Source of the DNA: Oscillibacter sp.
Lineage (GTDB): Bacteria > Bacillota > Clostridia > Oscillospirales > Oscillospiraceae
DNA length: 64,000 bases
Reading direction: 5' to 3'
Assembly (NCBI GenBank): GCA_022652815.1
Contig: JALCRR010000004.1
Span: 27,926 to 91,925, forward strand
In this document: positions 10,214-20,955 of the stretch, piece after piece
How positions within the stretch are numbered: the stretch's first letter is position 1
Layout of the letters: each line of letters opens with the position of its first letter
Made by a program: the position numbers and the translations under genes
The notes under the pieces: model-generated
Databases searched by the model: none
What the model saw: only the letters and a program-made list of their open reading frames with translations
What the model was told of the DNA's origin: nothing

Positions 10214-11338
10214 TTACTTCTTCAGCTCACCGGTGGCCTGCTGGGTCAGGTATGCGTTGATAAAGCCGTCCAGATCGCCGTCCATCACGGCGTCAATTCC
10301 GCCGGTTTCAAAACTCGTGCGGGTGTCCTTCACCAGCTGATAGGGCATAAACACGTAGGAGCGGATCTGGCTGCCCCATTCGATCTTCATCTGCACGCCC
10401 TTGATGTCCGAAACTTTTTCCGCGTGCTGCTGCAGCTTCAACTCTACCAGCTTGGCGCGCAGCATCTTCATACAGTTGTCGCGGTTTTGGAACTGGCTGC
10501 GTTCCGTCTGGCAAAAGACCACAATGCCGGTGGGCAGATGCTTGATTCGCACGGCGGAAGAGGTTTTGTTGATGTGCTGGCCGCCGGCACCGGAGGAGCG
10601 GCATGCCTGCATTTCAATCTCTTCGGGACGAATCTCAATCTCCATGTCGTCCGGCAGCTCCGGCATGACCTCGACGGCTGCAAAGGAGGTCTGGCGGCGG
10701 GCGTTGGCATCAAAGGGAGACACACGCACCAGGCGATGCACGCCGTTTTCACTTCTCAAAAGGCCGTAGGCATTTTCGCCTTCGATGGAGATCGTAGCCG
10801 CCTTGATGCCGGCTTCGTCTCCGTCTTCGTAGTTCAAAATGGTGTACTTGAAATCGTGACGCTCCGCCCAGCGGGTGTACATCCGGTAAAGCATAGACGC
10901 CCAGTCCTGGGCCTCGGTGCCGCCGGCGCCGGGGTGGAAGGACAAAATGGCGTTGCTGGAGTCATATTCTCCGGTGAGCAGGGTGGTCATCCGGGTTTCC
11001 TCCACCTTTTCCACCAGAATGTCATACTCACTCTTCAGCTCCGGCAGCAGGGAATCATCGTCCTCTTCCTGCCCCATCTCACACATCGTTTTCAAATCGT
11101 CCCAGGTTTTCAGCAGCTTTTCCTGCCGGTTGACTTTATTCTGCAGCTGCTTCAGGCGCTGCGTCACCTGCTGGGAGCGCTCCAGATCGTTCCAGAAGCC
11201 GTCCTGCGCCGTCTCATCCTCCAGCCTTGCCGCTTCCGACTTCGCGCTTTCCAGATCCAGCGCGGCGGACAGCTTTTCAAGCTCGGGCCCGAGGGCGGTC
11301 AGCTTCTGCTTGTATTCGTCATATTCAATCATTGCCAT
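10214..11338 (-). CDS. prfB: Peptide chain release factor 2, single ORF
   Basis: SGAGGQHINKTSSAVRI GGQ motif; RF2-type SPFD; ORF begins after the usual frameshift site. Confidence 0.95.
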   Translation of the reverse strand: MAMIEYDEYKQKLTALGPELEKLSAALDLESAKSEAARLEDETAQDGFWNDLERSQQVTQRLKQLQNKVNRQEKLLKTWDDLKTMCEMGQEEDDDSLLPELKSEYDILVEKVEETRMTTLLTGEYDSSNAILSFHPGAGGTEAQDWASMLYRMYTRWAERHDFKYTILNYEDGDEAGIKAATISIEGENAYGLLRSENGVHRLVRVSPFDANARRQTSFAAVEVMPELPDDMEIEIRPEEIEMQACRSSGAGGQHINKTSSAVRIKHLPTGIVVFCQTERSQFQNRDNCMKMLRAKLVELKLQQHAEKVSDIKGVQMKIEWGSQIRSYVFMPYQLVKDTRTSFETGGIDAVMDGDLDGFINAYLTQQATGELKK

Positions 11339-11485
11339 CGCAATTCTCCGTTTCGTGTAAAGATTTCATCAGCAATCTATCATTATACCGAATTAAATAT
11401 GGATTGTAAAGCAAAACTTCGTGTTTTGCGAACTTTTTCCCCGCAAATCAATGAATAATCAGACGACCTCCCACGAAAGCGGCGA

Positions 11486-11523
11486 AAAAAGAAAGACAAC
11501 ACATTGGTGTTGTCTTTCTTTTT
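11486..11523 (-). terminator. Terminator of the tRNA-Gly gene
   Basis: gaaagacaacac-attg-gtgttgtctttc with A/T tracts, abutting tRNA 3' end. Confidence 0.8.
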
Positions 11524-11597
11524 TGGAGCAGCCGATGGGAATCGAACCCACCTGTGCGGCTTGGGAAGCCGCCGTTCTACCGATGAACTACGGCTGC
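11524..11597 (-). tRNA. tRNA-Gly(UCC), CCA encoded
   Basis: Minus strand GCAGCCGTAGTTCATCGGTAGAACGGCGGCTTCCCAAGCCGCACAGGTGGGTTCGATTCCCATCGGCTGCTCCA; 7-bp acceptor, TCC anticodon, GTTCGATTC T-loop. Confidence 0.95.
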
Positions 11598-11717
11598 GAA
11601 CGATGCTATTATAACAGACGATTCTCCGTTTTGCAACTCGAAAAATGGCGGGGCGGGCATGAGAATCTGCGCCGTTTCATAGAATACAGGGAAGATCGGA
11701 AAAAGGGGGAGACTGCG

Positions 11718-12845
11718 ATGAAAAAACTTGTGGCGGCCCTGTGCGCGGTGGTGGTGCTGACTACCGGCGCGCATGCGCTGGATGTTACGGCACCGTCGGC
11801 ACTGCTGATGGAAAAGGAGACGGGCACGGTGCTCTTTTCAAAAAACGAGCACGAGCAGCTGGAGCCTGCCAGCGTCACCAAAGTCATGACGCTGTTGCTG
11901 ACCATGGAAGCCATTGATTCCGGGCAGCTCGGCTATGATGACATGATTACCGGATCGGCCCACGCCTGTTCTATGGGCGGGTCGCAGATCTGGCTCAAGG
12001 AGGGCGAACAGCTGAGCGTGTCCGATATGCTCAAGGCGGTCTGCGTGGTCAGCGCCAACGACTGCGCCGTGGCGCTTGGGGAGCATTTGGCAGGCAGCGA
12101 GGACGCGTTTGTGGAATGCATGAACCAGCGTGCAAAGGAGCTGGGCATGAACGATACGTGCTTTAAAAATGCCACGGGGCTTCCCGCAGCGGGACATGTC
12201 ACCTCGGCGTACGACATTGCCCTCATGTCCCGGGAGCTGATTTTGAAGCACCCGGCTATCCGGCAGTACACCACCATCTGGATGGACACCTTGCGGGACG
12301 GCACCTCGTCTCTGGTCAACACCAACAAGCTGGTGCGCTTCTATCCCGGGACCACGGGGCTGAAAACCGGCTCCACGGATTCGGCGGGGTTCTGCATTTC
12401 CGCCACTGCGGAAAAAGACGGCATGGAGCTGATCGCGGTCATCATGAAAGACCCCACCTCGCCCCAGCGGCAGGAGGACGCCAAAACGCTTTTGTCCTAC
12501 GGCTTTTCCACCTATGCCCTAACGAATCTGACGGCAGATCTGGCTCTGGCGCCTGTGCCTGTTCATTTGGGAATGCAGGAAACGGTGCAGCCGGTGCTGG
12601 CGGAAAGCTCCGTACTGCTGGAAAAGGCCAAGGCCACCGCCCTGGAAAAGACGCTGAATCTCCCGCAGAGCATCAATGCCCCGGTCCAAAAAGGCGACGT
12701 GCTGGGTACATTGACCGTGACCTCCGACGGCGAGGCCATCGGGGAGGTGCCGATTCTGGCAGGGGAGGATGTCCCGCGGCTGACCTGGGGACAGATGACC
12801 ATGCGCCTTTTGCGCACCGCCTTCCTGTGCGGGAAAGTTTCGTGA
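11718..12845 (+). CDS. dacF: D-alanyl-D-alanine carboxypeptidase (DacF/PBP5 type)
   Basis: Signal peptide; EPASVTKVMT (SxxK), SANDCAVALGE (SxN), LKTGSTDSAG (KTG). Confidence 0.93.
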   Translation: MKKLVAALCAVVVLTTGAHALDVTAPSALLMEKETGTVLFSKNEHEQLEPASVTKVMTLLLTMEAIDSGQLGYDDMITGSAHACSMGGSQIWLKEGEQLSVSDMLKAVCVVSANDCAVALGEHLAGSEDAFVECMNQRAKELGMNDTCFKNATGLPAAGHVTSAYDIALMSRELILKHPAIRQYTTIWMDTLRDGTSSLVNTNKLVRFYPGTTGLKTGSTDSAGFCISATAEKDGMELIAVIMKDPTSPQRQEDAKTLLSYGFSTYALTNLTADLALAPVPVHLGMQETVQPVLAESSVLLEKAKATALEKTLNLPQSINAPVQKGDVLGTLTVTSDGEAIGEVPILAGEDVPRLTWGQMTMRLLRTAFLCGKVS

Positions 12846-12864
12846 GTTTCGACGCGGTTTACTC

Positions 12865-12893
12865 TTGTCTCACTTCATGCAAAATGATATACT
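12865..12893 (+). promoter_or_regulatory. Sigma-A promoter for pgi
   Basis: TTGTCT-N17-TATACT. Confidence 0.65.
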
Positions 12894-12940
12894 GCAAGTG
12901 TTGTCAATCTTCCACATAAGAGAAAGGATCTGCCAGAAAA

Positions 12941-14278
12941 ATGCTGAATGTTAAACTGTTTCATATGGATACCTTCATTCCCACGCATTACGAGGAAGCG
13001 ATCCAGCCGCGGATGAAAATTTCCCAGGATAAGCTGCAAAACGGAACCGGAGCCGGCAGCGATTTTACGGGCTGGGTGCATCTTCCGCGCAGCTATGACC
13101 GGGAGGAATATGGCCGCATCAAGGCCGCGGCGGCAAAAATCCAGAGCAACTCCAAGGCGCTGGTTGTCATCGGCATCGGCGGCAGCTATCTGGGTGCCCG
13201 CGGCGTGGTGGAGTGTCTCTGCTCCCCCAACTATAATCTTAAGAAAAAGAACACCCCCAACATCTATTTCGTCGGCAACGGTCTTTCCTCCGAAGCCATG
13301 GGCGAGGTGCTGGATCTTCTGGGTGACGACGATTTTTCCGTCAACGTGATCTCCAAGTCCGGCACCACCACGGAGCCCGCTGTGGCGTTCCGCTTCTTCC
13401 GTGCTAAGCTGGAGGAAAAGTACGGCAAGGCCGGCGCAGGTGAGCGCATTTTTGCCACCACCGACAAAGCCCGCGGCGCACTGAAGTCCCTGGCAGATGC
13501 CGAGGGCTGGGAGACCTTTGTGGTGCCCGACGACGTGGGTGGGCGCTATTCTGTGCTGACCGCCGTGGGTCTGTTGCCCATCGCTGTGGCCGGCGTGGAT
13601 ATTGACGCACTGATGCGCGGCGCAGCGCAGATGATGGACGTGTGCGTGCAGGAAGGCTATGAGGAAAACCCCGCATGGCGCTATGCCGCCATTCGCCACG
13701 AGCTTTACCGCACCGGCAAGAGTGTGGAGATTCTGGCCTGCTATGACCCTGCGTTCCGCTTCATGTCCGAATGGTGGAAGCAGCTTTACGGCGAGAGCGA
13801 GGGCAAGGACGGCTGCGGCCTGTTCCCTGCCAGCGTGGAATTCACGGCGGATCTGCACTCCATGGGCCAGTACATTCAGCAGGGCAAGCGGCTAATGTTT
13901 GAAACCGTGGTGCGCTTCGGCGATTCCGCGCGCCAGCTGGAAGTCCCGCGGGACGATCTGGACGGCGACGGCCTGAACTTCCTGGCCGGCAAATCCATGG
14001 ACTTTGTCCGGGACCGCGCCACCGAGGGAACGCTTCTTGCTCATACGGAGGGCGGCGTACCCAACGTGATTGTGGAAGCCGGGGAAAAGAACGCCGAAAA
14101 TCTCGGCGCCTTGATTTATTTCTTCGAGTATTCCTGCGGCCTGTCCGGATATCTGCTGGGCGTGAACCCCTTTGACCAGCCCGGTGTGGAGGCCTATAAG
14201 AAGAACATGTTTGCCCTGCTGGGCAAGCCCGGCTACGAGGATCGCAAGGCCGAGCTGGAAGCAAAGCTCGGAAAGTAA
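12941..14278 (+). CDS. pgi: Glucose-6-phosphate isomerase
   Basis: [36 protein letters not shown]. Confidence 0.97.
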   Translation: MLNVKLFHMDTFIPTHYEEAIQPRMKISQDKLQNGTGAGSDFTGWVHLPRSYDREEYGRIKAAAAKIQSNSKALVVIGIGGSYLGARGVVECLCSPNYNLKKKNTPNIYFVGNGLSSEAMGEVLDLLGDDDFSVNVISKSGTTTEPAVAFRFFRAKLEEKYGKAGAGERIFATTDKARGALKSLADAEGWETFVVPDDVGGRYSVLTAVGLLPIAVAGVDIDALMRGAAQMMDVCVQEGYEENPAWRYAAIRHELYRTGKSVEILACYDPAFRFMSEWWKQLYGESEGKDGCGLFPASVEFTADLHSMGQYIQQGKRLMFETVVRFGDSARQLEVPRDDLDGDGLNFLAGKSMDFVRDRATEGTLLAHTEGGVPNVIVEAGEKNAENLGALIYFFEYSCGLSGYLLGVNPFDQPGVEAYKKNMFALLGKPGYEDRKAELEAKLGK

Positions 14279-14289
14279 AGAGCGCAAAT

Positions 14290-14322
14290 ACGGGCATCGC
14301 ACAGTTCTTGTGCGATGCCCGT
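14290..14322 (+). terminator. Terminator after pgi
   Basis: acgggcatcgcac-agttctt-gtgcgatgcccgt. Confidence 0.7.
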
Positions 14323-14484
14323 TACTTCAAACTTTAACGGGTGAAGCCCCCGCTGTCAATCCATATTATGACCAAAGATTAAATTTCCTTTTTTACGTTG
14401 TTTTTTCCTGCGCTTTATGATATGCTGAATCCAGTAAAAGACATCCAATCCCTTGCTATTCTAAAAGAAACAGGAGTGATTACT

Positions 14485-14895
14485 ATGGTCAGACTGATTA
14501 TGGGCGTAAAGGGCTCCGGCAAGACCAAGCAACTCATCGAACTGATCAACAATGCCGCGAAGGACGAGCCCGGCAACGTGGTTTGCATCGAGGCAAACTC
14601 CACGATGACATACGATATTCACTATCACATTCGTCTGATTGACGCGCAGGAATATAAACTGACGACGTTCGACGCATTCCGCGGTTTTATCAGCGGTCTG
14701 TATGCCGGCAACTATGACATCTCCCATGTGTTCATCGACAACCTCTGCAAGACCGTGGGCGTGGAAATCGGCCGCGAGACCGAGGACTTCCTGGGCTGGC
14801 TGGATCAGTTCGGCGAGAAGAACAATATCAAGTTCACCGTCACCGTCTCCGGCGATCTTTCCGTTGCCACCGAGGGCATGAAGAAGTTCCTGTAA
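14485..14895 (+). CDS. Small P-loop protein of unknown function
   Basis: N-terminal Walker A GVKGSGKT, Walker-B-like ISHVFIDN. Confidence 0.75.
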   Translation: MVRLIMGVKGSGKTKQLIELINNAAKDEPGNVVCIEANSTMTYDIHYHIRLIDAQEYKLTTFDAFRGFISGLYAGNYDISHVFIDNLCKTVGVEIGRETEDFLGWLDQFGEKNNIKFTVTVSGDLSVATEGMKKFL

Positions 14896-14906
14896 AACAG
14901 CAGATT

Positions 14907-14939
14907 AAAAATCCCCGCCGAAAAGGCGGGGATTTTTTT
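14907..14939 (+). terminator. Rho-independent terminator
   Basis: aaatccccgcc-gaaaa-ggcggggatttttt. Confidence 0.85.
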
Positions 14940-14943
14940 AGTC

Positions 14944-16458
14944 TCATGCGGACAATCCCTGCACAACGGAGTAGTCTGCATAGTTTGCTACGGAGGAAAG
15001 ATCACTCAAACACACGCTGGTGACGCCCAGAAAGGCTCCCAGCTGCACCCGGGCTGCGGCGGATTGCCCGTCGTTGTACCAGATCACCGTCCGGGTGCCG
15101 TTTACCGACCGGGACAAATACGCCGCCGCATAGCGGGAGGAGTACCGCCCGGAGACGGAAGCTGCCCCCAGCAAAGCCTCTATTTCGGATGCCTGCACAC
15201 TGCCGATGGCAGAAGAGCCCGTCCACACGGAGCCGGTGGTCGTCAGCCACAGCGAGAGCTTCCCGCCGCTGACACCGGCGCGCTTCAATGCCACCAGCGC
15301 GTAATAGACCTCCTCCAGCGGCTCCAGCGGAGCCGTGGGGAACCCGTTCACCGCCTTTTGGTAGGCGGGGGTGCGCAAAATGAGTTTGTCCGCCTGCCCT
15401 GCAAGGGCGGCGTAGTCAAAGCCGTAGGCCGTGCCGTCGCTGGTCGGCGTATCGGACACCACATACAAAAGCTTGCTGCCGAGGGCGCCGTTCAGCGCCG
15501 TGACCAGGAAGGTGAGACTTTCCTTCTGCGCGGCGGGAACGGCGGCAATGTCCAGCATCAGTCCGTCATAGCCCCCGTCATTGACGGCGGCCACAAGCTC
15601 GGCTGCCTTCACATTCCGCAAAGCTGCGGCGCTGCCGGAGATATGTACCAGCCGCTTTGCCCCTGCTGCCGTTACTGCCGCGGTGACGGCGGTAACGTCC
15701 TTGTCCGTCATGGCAGTGCTCAGCGTGCCGGAGACCGTCAGCTTTTTGGCGGAGATTCCCACGGCGGTATAGCCCTTCAAGGCCGTCAGATTGTCTGCGG
15801 AGGCGGCAATGCCCAGCTTCTGCGGCGTCTTTTTAAGATACTGGTCGTAAACCCGCATCAGCATGACCACGGCCTGTTCCCGCGTGGCGGTTTTCTCCGG
15901 AGAAAATGCGGCGGCACCTGTGCCGGAGGAGATTCCCAGATAATAGGCCATGGTCAGATAGCCTGTGTTGGACTCCACATCCGTAAAGGGGCACGCAATG
16001 CCTTGATCCAGTCCGGCCAGCGTGGTGTAGCCCAGTGCCCGCACCAGCATCACGGCCATCTCCTCCCGGGTAATGGCGTCGTTGGGGCGAAACGTCCCGG
16101 ACTGCTTCGTGACTGCTCCGTTTGCGCAGGCGGTTTCCACGGCGCTGTAATACCAGGCGTTTTTGCTGCGGTTATCGGTAAAGGAGCCCACGGAGGGCGA
16201 TACCATGTCCCACGCGAAAAAGCGGCACAGAATCACCGTAAACGCCGCCCGGGTCATGGTGCGGCCAAGGCCAAAGGTCGTTTTTGTAACTCCCTGCACC
16301 AGCCCGGCGCGGGCAGCGCGGGTGATAGAGGCGGCGGCCCAGTTTGTGGACGGCACATCGGTAAAACCGGTGGAGGCGGCGGAAGCGCTGACCGACAGCG
16401 CGGCACTCAGCAGTGCTGCGGCCAGAAACGCACTGGTAATTCGGCGAAAAAGACGCAA
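14944..16458 (-). CDS. Secreted SLH-domain protein with C-terminal GH18-like/TIM-barrel region
   Basis: Signal peptide, three SLH-like repeats, DGLMLDIAAVP-type region. Confidence 0.75.
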   Translation of the reverse strand: MRLFRRITSAFLAAALLSAALSVSASAASTGFTDVPSTNWAAASITRAARAGLVQGVTKTTFGLGRTMTRAAFTVILCRFFAWDMVSPSVGSFTDNRSKNAWYYSAVETACANGAVTKQSGTFRPNDAITREEMAVMLVRALGYTTLAGLDQGIACPFTDVESNTGYLTMAYYLGISSGTGAAAFSPEKTATREQAVVMLMRVYDQYLKKTPQKLGIAASADNLTALKGYTAVGISAKKLTVSGTLSTAMTDKDVTAVTAAVTAAGAKRLVHISGSAAALRNVKAAELVAAVNDGGYDGLMLDIAAVPAAQKESLTFLVTALNGALGSKLLYVVSDTPTSDGTAYGFDYAALAGQADKLILRTPAYQKAVNGFPTAPLEPLEEVYYALVALKRAGVSGGKLSLWLTTTGSVWTGSSAIGSVQASEIEALLGAASVSGRYSSRYAAAYLSRSVNGTRTVIWYNDGQSAAARVQLGAFLGVTSVCLSDLSSVANYADYSVVQGLSA

Positions 16459-16643
16459 AAGGGGTCCCTCCTTTGAAAAAACAATGGATTCTTTTCGTTA
16501 TTGTATCAGACAAGCCCTTTCCCGTCAAAGGGAACCCTGTCGCATCGACATAGAAATTTCTTTACGTTTTCCGGGAAGTTTGCTATAATAGTACAGTTAT
16601 TATGGAGTGGTATTACTCTGCTTCGGAAGGGAGACCCATCCTC

Positions 16644-18722
16644 GTGAAATTTGAAAAGTGGAACATCGGCGAGCCGAAACAGCAGGATGTGGAGCTCCTG
16701 CGCTCTGCCGGATATTCGTACCTTCTCTCCGCGGTACTGGCTGCCCGCGGCATTACCACGGCGGAAGCTGCCGCCGATTTTCTGGATCGGGAGCGCTACC
16801 TAACCATTTCTCCCATGCTGATGGCTGATATGGACAAGGCGGTGGAGCGCATCCAGCGCGCCATTGCGGATGGCGAGACCATCGCCGTATTCGGCGATTA
16901 CGACGTGGACGGCATCACCTCCACCGTTGTGGTCATGGATTATCTCAAGCGCTGCGGAGTCAACTGTATGCAGTATATTCCCCGCCGGATTGAAGACGGC
17001 TACGGACTTTCCTGCGAGGCGATCAAAAACCTCCGCGATGCCGGCGCCACGCTGATGATTACGGTGGACTGCGGCATCACCGGCAATGACGAGGTGGCCT
17101 ACGCCAAAAGCATCGGCATGGACACCGTGGTGACCGATCATCACGAGTGCAAGGACGATCTGCCGGACGCGGCGGCGGTGGTGGACCCCCACCGGCCCGA
17201 CTGCCCGTATCCCTTTAAACATCTGGCGGGCGTGGGTGTTGCGCTGAAGCTGGTGCTGGCTCTTGGCGGCGAGAGCCGGGAGGACGCCCTTTTTGCCCGC
17301 TACTGCACGCTGGCCGCCATCGGCACCATTGCCGACGTCATGCGGATGGAGGGGGAAAACCGCACCATTGTTCACTGCGGACTGGAGGCTCTGCCCCACA
17401 CGGACTTTGTGGGGGTCCACGCCCTTTTGAAAGAGGCCGGACTTTTGGGCAAGCCCATTACCTCCATTCAGATCGGCTTCGTCCTCTCCCCGCGCATCAA
17501 CGCGGCGGGGCGCATGGGCAAGGCGGACCTTGCGGCGGAGCTTCTGGAAACCGAGGACCCCGCCAAGGCGGAGGAGCTTGCCAGAGCGCTTTGCGACCTG
17601 AACCGGGAACGTCAGAGCGTGGAGCAGACCATCTGCGTCGATGCCGTGGCGCAAATCGAATCCCTGCGGCCGGATGAGCGCAGTGCGCTGGTCCTCGCCT
17701 CCGAAAACTGGCATCAAGGCGTGGTGGGTATTGTGGCTTCCCGCCTTTCTGAAAAGTATTCCTGCCCCAGCTTTATGATCCACCTGAAAGACGGCTGCGG
17801 CAAGGGCTCCTGCCGCTCTTACGGCGGATTCAATCTCTTCTCCGCGCTGGAATCCTGCGGGGACTTGCTGGACGGCTTCGGCGGCCACGAGTTGGCCGCA
17901 GGCTTTACCATTAAATAAGAAAACATCGACGCGTTTCGCGTTCGTATGAATAAATTTGTCCGTTCCTCCATGGACGGCGAGCTGCCGATTTCCTCGCTGG
18001 AGGTGGATGCCCCGGTGACTTGCCCCGGCGACGTGACCCTTTCCGAGGTGGAGGAGCTTTCCATGCTGGAGCCTTACGGCGCCGGCAATCCCCGGCCTGT
18101 GTTCGCCCTGCTGGGCGCCACGGTGGACGCCGTGCAGTCCGTGGGGCAGGGACGGCATTTGAAGCTGCGCCTTTCCAAAGGCACCTGCCGCTTTGATGCC
18201 ATTTTCTTCTCCGTTACCGCGCAGGAGTGCGGCGTGGAGGCCGGTATGCGGGTGGACGCTGCGTTCTATCTGCAAGTCAATACCTTCCGGGGGAATACGG
18301 CTCTGCAATTACAGTTGATCGACCTGCGCCCATCCCTCATCCCCAGCCGCCACGAGGCCGAGGCCATTGCCCTGTGCCGCCGCTGCCGCGAGGGCGAGGA
18401 TCTGACGGCGCAGGAGGTTGCCCGTCTGCGGACGACGCGGGAGCAGTTTGCCCTTTACTGGACCGTGCTGGAGCATTGGCTTCGTCACGGCAAGGTGGAG
18501 GGGGCGGAGCTTCCGCTGCTGCGGTCGCTGGCTGCCGCCGGCGGCGGAAACGAGAGCTTTTTGCGGGCAATTTTGTCTGTGCAAGTCTTTTCGGAGCGGG
18601 GACTTCTGTCCGTCCGTCAAGGCGGAGATACCTTGACGCTGCGCCTTGTACCGGTGCAGGGCAAGGTGGATCTGTTCGCCTGCCCGTATCTCGTCCGGTT
18701 GCAGGGCCCGTCCGCAACATAA
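16644..18722 (+). pseudogene. recJ: Single-stranded-DNA exonuclease RecJ, interrupted by one in-frame TAA at 17916-17918
   Basis: Both halves read in one frame (GGHELAAGFTIK * ENIDAFRVRM); DHH motifs AVFGDYDVDGITS and TDHHE; probable GTG start at 16644. Confidence 0.85.
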
Positions 18723-18738
18723 GAAGGAGGTGATCGCC

Positions 18739-20955
18739 ATGACAATCCAGGAACAATATGACCTTCTGGAAAAAACCATTCTTTCCTACAATCCCCAGGC
18801 TGATATTCCTCAGATTCAGGCCGCGTTCGAGTTTGCCACCAAGTGCCATGATGGGCAAAAGCGCAAAAGCGGAGAGCCGTATATCATCCATCCTCTGGCG
18901 GTCGCCCAGATCGTGGCGGAGGAGCTGAAGCTGGACAGCGAGTCCATTGAAGCTGCTCTGCTGCACGACTGCATTGAGGATACGCAAGCCACCCACGATC
19001 AGATTTCCAAGCTGTTTTCCCCCACGGTTGCCGACCTGGTGGAAGGCGTCAGCAAGCTGACCCGCATCCAGTACGCCACCAAGGAAGATGAGCAGATGGA
19101 AAACCTGCGCAAAATGCTCATCGCCATGTCCAAGGACATCCGGGTGATTCTGATTAAAATTTCTGACCGTCTACACAACATGCGCACCATGGAGTATCAG
19201 ACGCCGGAAAAGCAGAAGCAAAAGTCACTGGAGACCATGGAGATTTACGCCCCCATTGCCCATCGTCTGGGCATGCAGCGCATCAAGTGGGAGCTGGAGG
19301 ATCTATCATTAAAGTATCTGGACCCCATCGGCTTTGAGGAGATCGTCTCCAAGCTGGATGCCAAGCGCCAGGAATACGATGCCTTTATGAACAAGACGCA
19401 GGAGCAGATCGAGCAGCGCTTGACAGAGCTTTCTATCGACCATCGGGTTTACGGACGCATGAAGCATCCCTATTCCATTTACCGCAAGATGTTCAACCAG
19501 AACAAGCAGCTGGATGAAATTTTCGACCTCTTTGCCTTCCGGGTCATCGTGGACTCCGTGGGCGACTGTTATAACGTTCTGGGCGTGATTCACGATATTT
19601 ACAAGCCCATTCTGGGCCGATTCAAAGACTATATCGGTACCCCCAAGCCCAACGGCTATCAGTCCCTCCACACCACCGTCATGGGCACCGACGGCATCCC
19701 CTTCGAAGTGCAGATCCGCACCCGGGAGATGCACGAGATCGCCGAATACGGCGTTGCCGCCCACTGGAAATATAAGCAGGGCGGCGTTGGCGGCGGAACC
19801 GAGGGACGCTACGAGTGGGTGCGTCGGCTTCTTGAAAATCAAGAGGGCACAGACGCCGAGGAGTATATCCATTCCCTCAAGGTGGATATGTTTTCCGACG
19901 AGGTGTTCGTGTTCACACCCAACGGTGACGTGACCAACCTCCCGGCGGGCGCCACGCCCATCGATTTTGCCTATTCCGTCCACTCTGCCGTGGGCAACCA
20001 CATGATCGGCGCCAAGGTCAACAGCCGCATTGTCACGCTGGATTCCACCCTAAAAAACGGCGACATTGTGGAGATCATTACCTCCAAGGCTGCCAAGGGC
20101 CCCAGCCGTGACTGGATGAAGATTGCCCGGTCCAGCGAGGCACGCAGCAAGATCCGCCAGTGGTTTAAAAAGGAAAAACGGGAAGAGAATATTGCCAATG
20201 GCCGCTCCGCTTTTGAAGCGGAGCTGAAGCACTGCGGCATTCCCATGAAGGACGTGTTGGACCCGGAAGTTTTGCCCGGCCTTTTAAAGCGGGTAGCCTA
20301 CGGTTCCATCGACGAGCTGTATGCCGCCATCGGCTACGGCGGCTTTACCGCTCAGAAGGCGGTCAGCCGGATGCAGGGCGAGCTGAACCGGGTGGCCAAG
20401 CTCCATCAGGCGGAAAAAGCCGCCCAGGATCTGGCTGCCGCTGAGGAAAAAACCGAGGAAAAGTCCACCGCACCCGCGCCAAAGGCCGTCAAGAGCGAAC
20501 AGGGCATCATTGTGGAGGGGCTGGACAACTGCCTCGTCAAATTCTCCAAGTGCTGCACGCCCGTTCCCGGTGACGAAATCGTCGGCTTCATTACCCGGGG
20601 CTATGGCGTGTCCGTCCATCGCTGCGATTGCCCCAATGCCTCCCTCGAACGGCGGAGCCTTCCGGGACAGGAAGGCCGCTGGATCAAGGTTTCCTGGGGT
20701 ACCGACGTCAACGAAAAATATCAGACCTCGGTGGAGCTGGTGTGCAAGGATCGGCAGAATCTGCTGCTGGATATCTCCGCGGCGCTCTCCACCACCAATG
20801 CCTTTGTGATGGGCATTCAGTCCCGCTCCACAGAAGATAAGTTCGCCATCTTCCACATCGACATCAGCGTACACGACGGCAAGCATCTGCGGGACATTAT
20901 GAACAAGCTCAACCAGGTTTCCGGCGTGCTGAAGGTCACGAGACCCGCAGGATAG
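18739..20955 (+). CDS. relA: Bifunctional (p)ppGpp synthetase/hydrolase
   Basis: HD motif LLHDCIEDT, synthetase YQSLHT, TGS and ACT domains; aggaggtgatcgcc RBS. Confidence 0.96.
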   Translation: MTIQEQYDLLEKTILSYNPQADIPQIQAAFEFATKCHDGQKRKSGEPYIIHPLAVAQIVAEELKLDSESIEAALLHDCIEDTQATHDQISKLFSPTVADLVEGVSKLTRIQYATKEDEQMENLRKMLIAMSKDIRVILIKISDRLHNMRTMEYQTPEKQKQKSLETMEIYAPIAHRLGMQRIKWELEDLSLKYLDPIGFEEIVSKLDAKRQEYDAFMNKTQEQIEQRLTELSIDHRVYGRMKHPYSIYRKMFNQNKQLDEIFDLFAFRVIVDSVGDCYNVLGVIHDIYKPILGRFKDYIGTPKPNGYQSLHTTVMGTDGIPFEVQIRTREMHEIAEYGVAAHWKYKQGGVGGGTEGRYEWVRRLLENQEGTDAEEYIHSLKVDMFSDEVFVFTPNGDVTNLPAGATPIDFAYSVHSAVGNHMIGAKVNSRIVTLDSTLKNGDIVEIITSKAAKGPSRDWMKIARSSEARSKIRQWFKKEKREENIANGRSAFEAELKHCGIPMKDVLDPEVLPGLLKRVAYGSIDELYAAIGYGGFTAQKAVSRMQGELNRVAKLHQAEKAAQDLAAAEEKTEEKSTAPAPKAVKSEQGIIVEGLDNCLVKFSKCCTPVPGDEIVGFITRGYGVSVHRCDCPNASLERRSLPGQEGRWIKVSWGTDVNEKYQTSVELVCKDRQNLLLDISAALSTTNAFVMGIQSRSTEDKFAIFHIDISVHDGKHLRDIMNKLNQVSGVLKVTRPAG

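Noticed and set aside
15064-16476. 470-aa plus-strand ORF over the SLH protein
   Set aside because: Shadow ORF; the minus strand has signal peptide and SLH repeats.
16800-18308. 502-aa minus-strand ORF over recJ
   Set aside because: Shadow ORF of RecJ; no family motif.
18227-18733. Alternative-frame ORF over recJ 3' end
   Set aside because: Arg/Gly-rich out-of-frame translation; the in-frame RecJ C-terminus is convincing.
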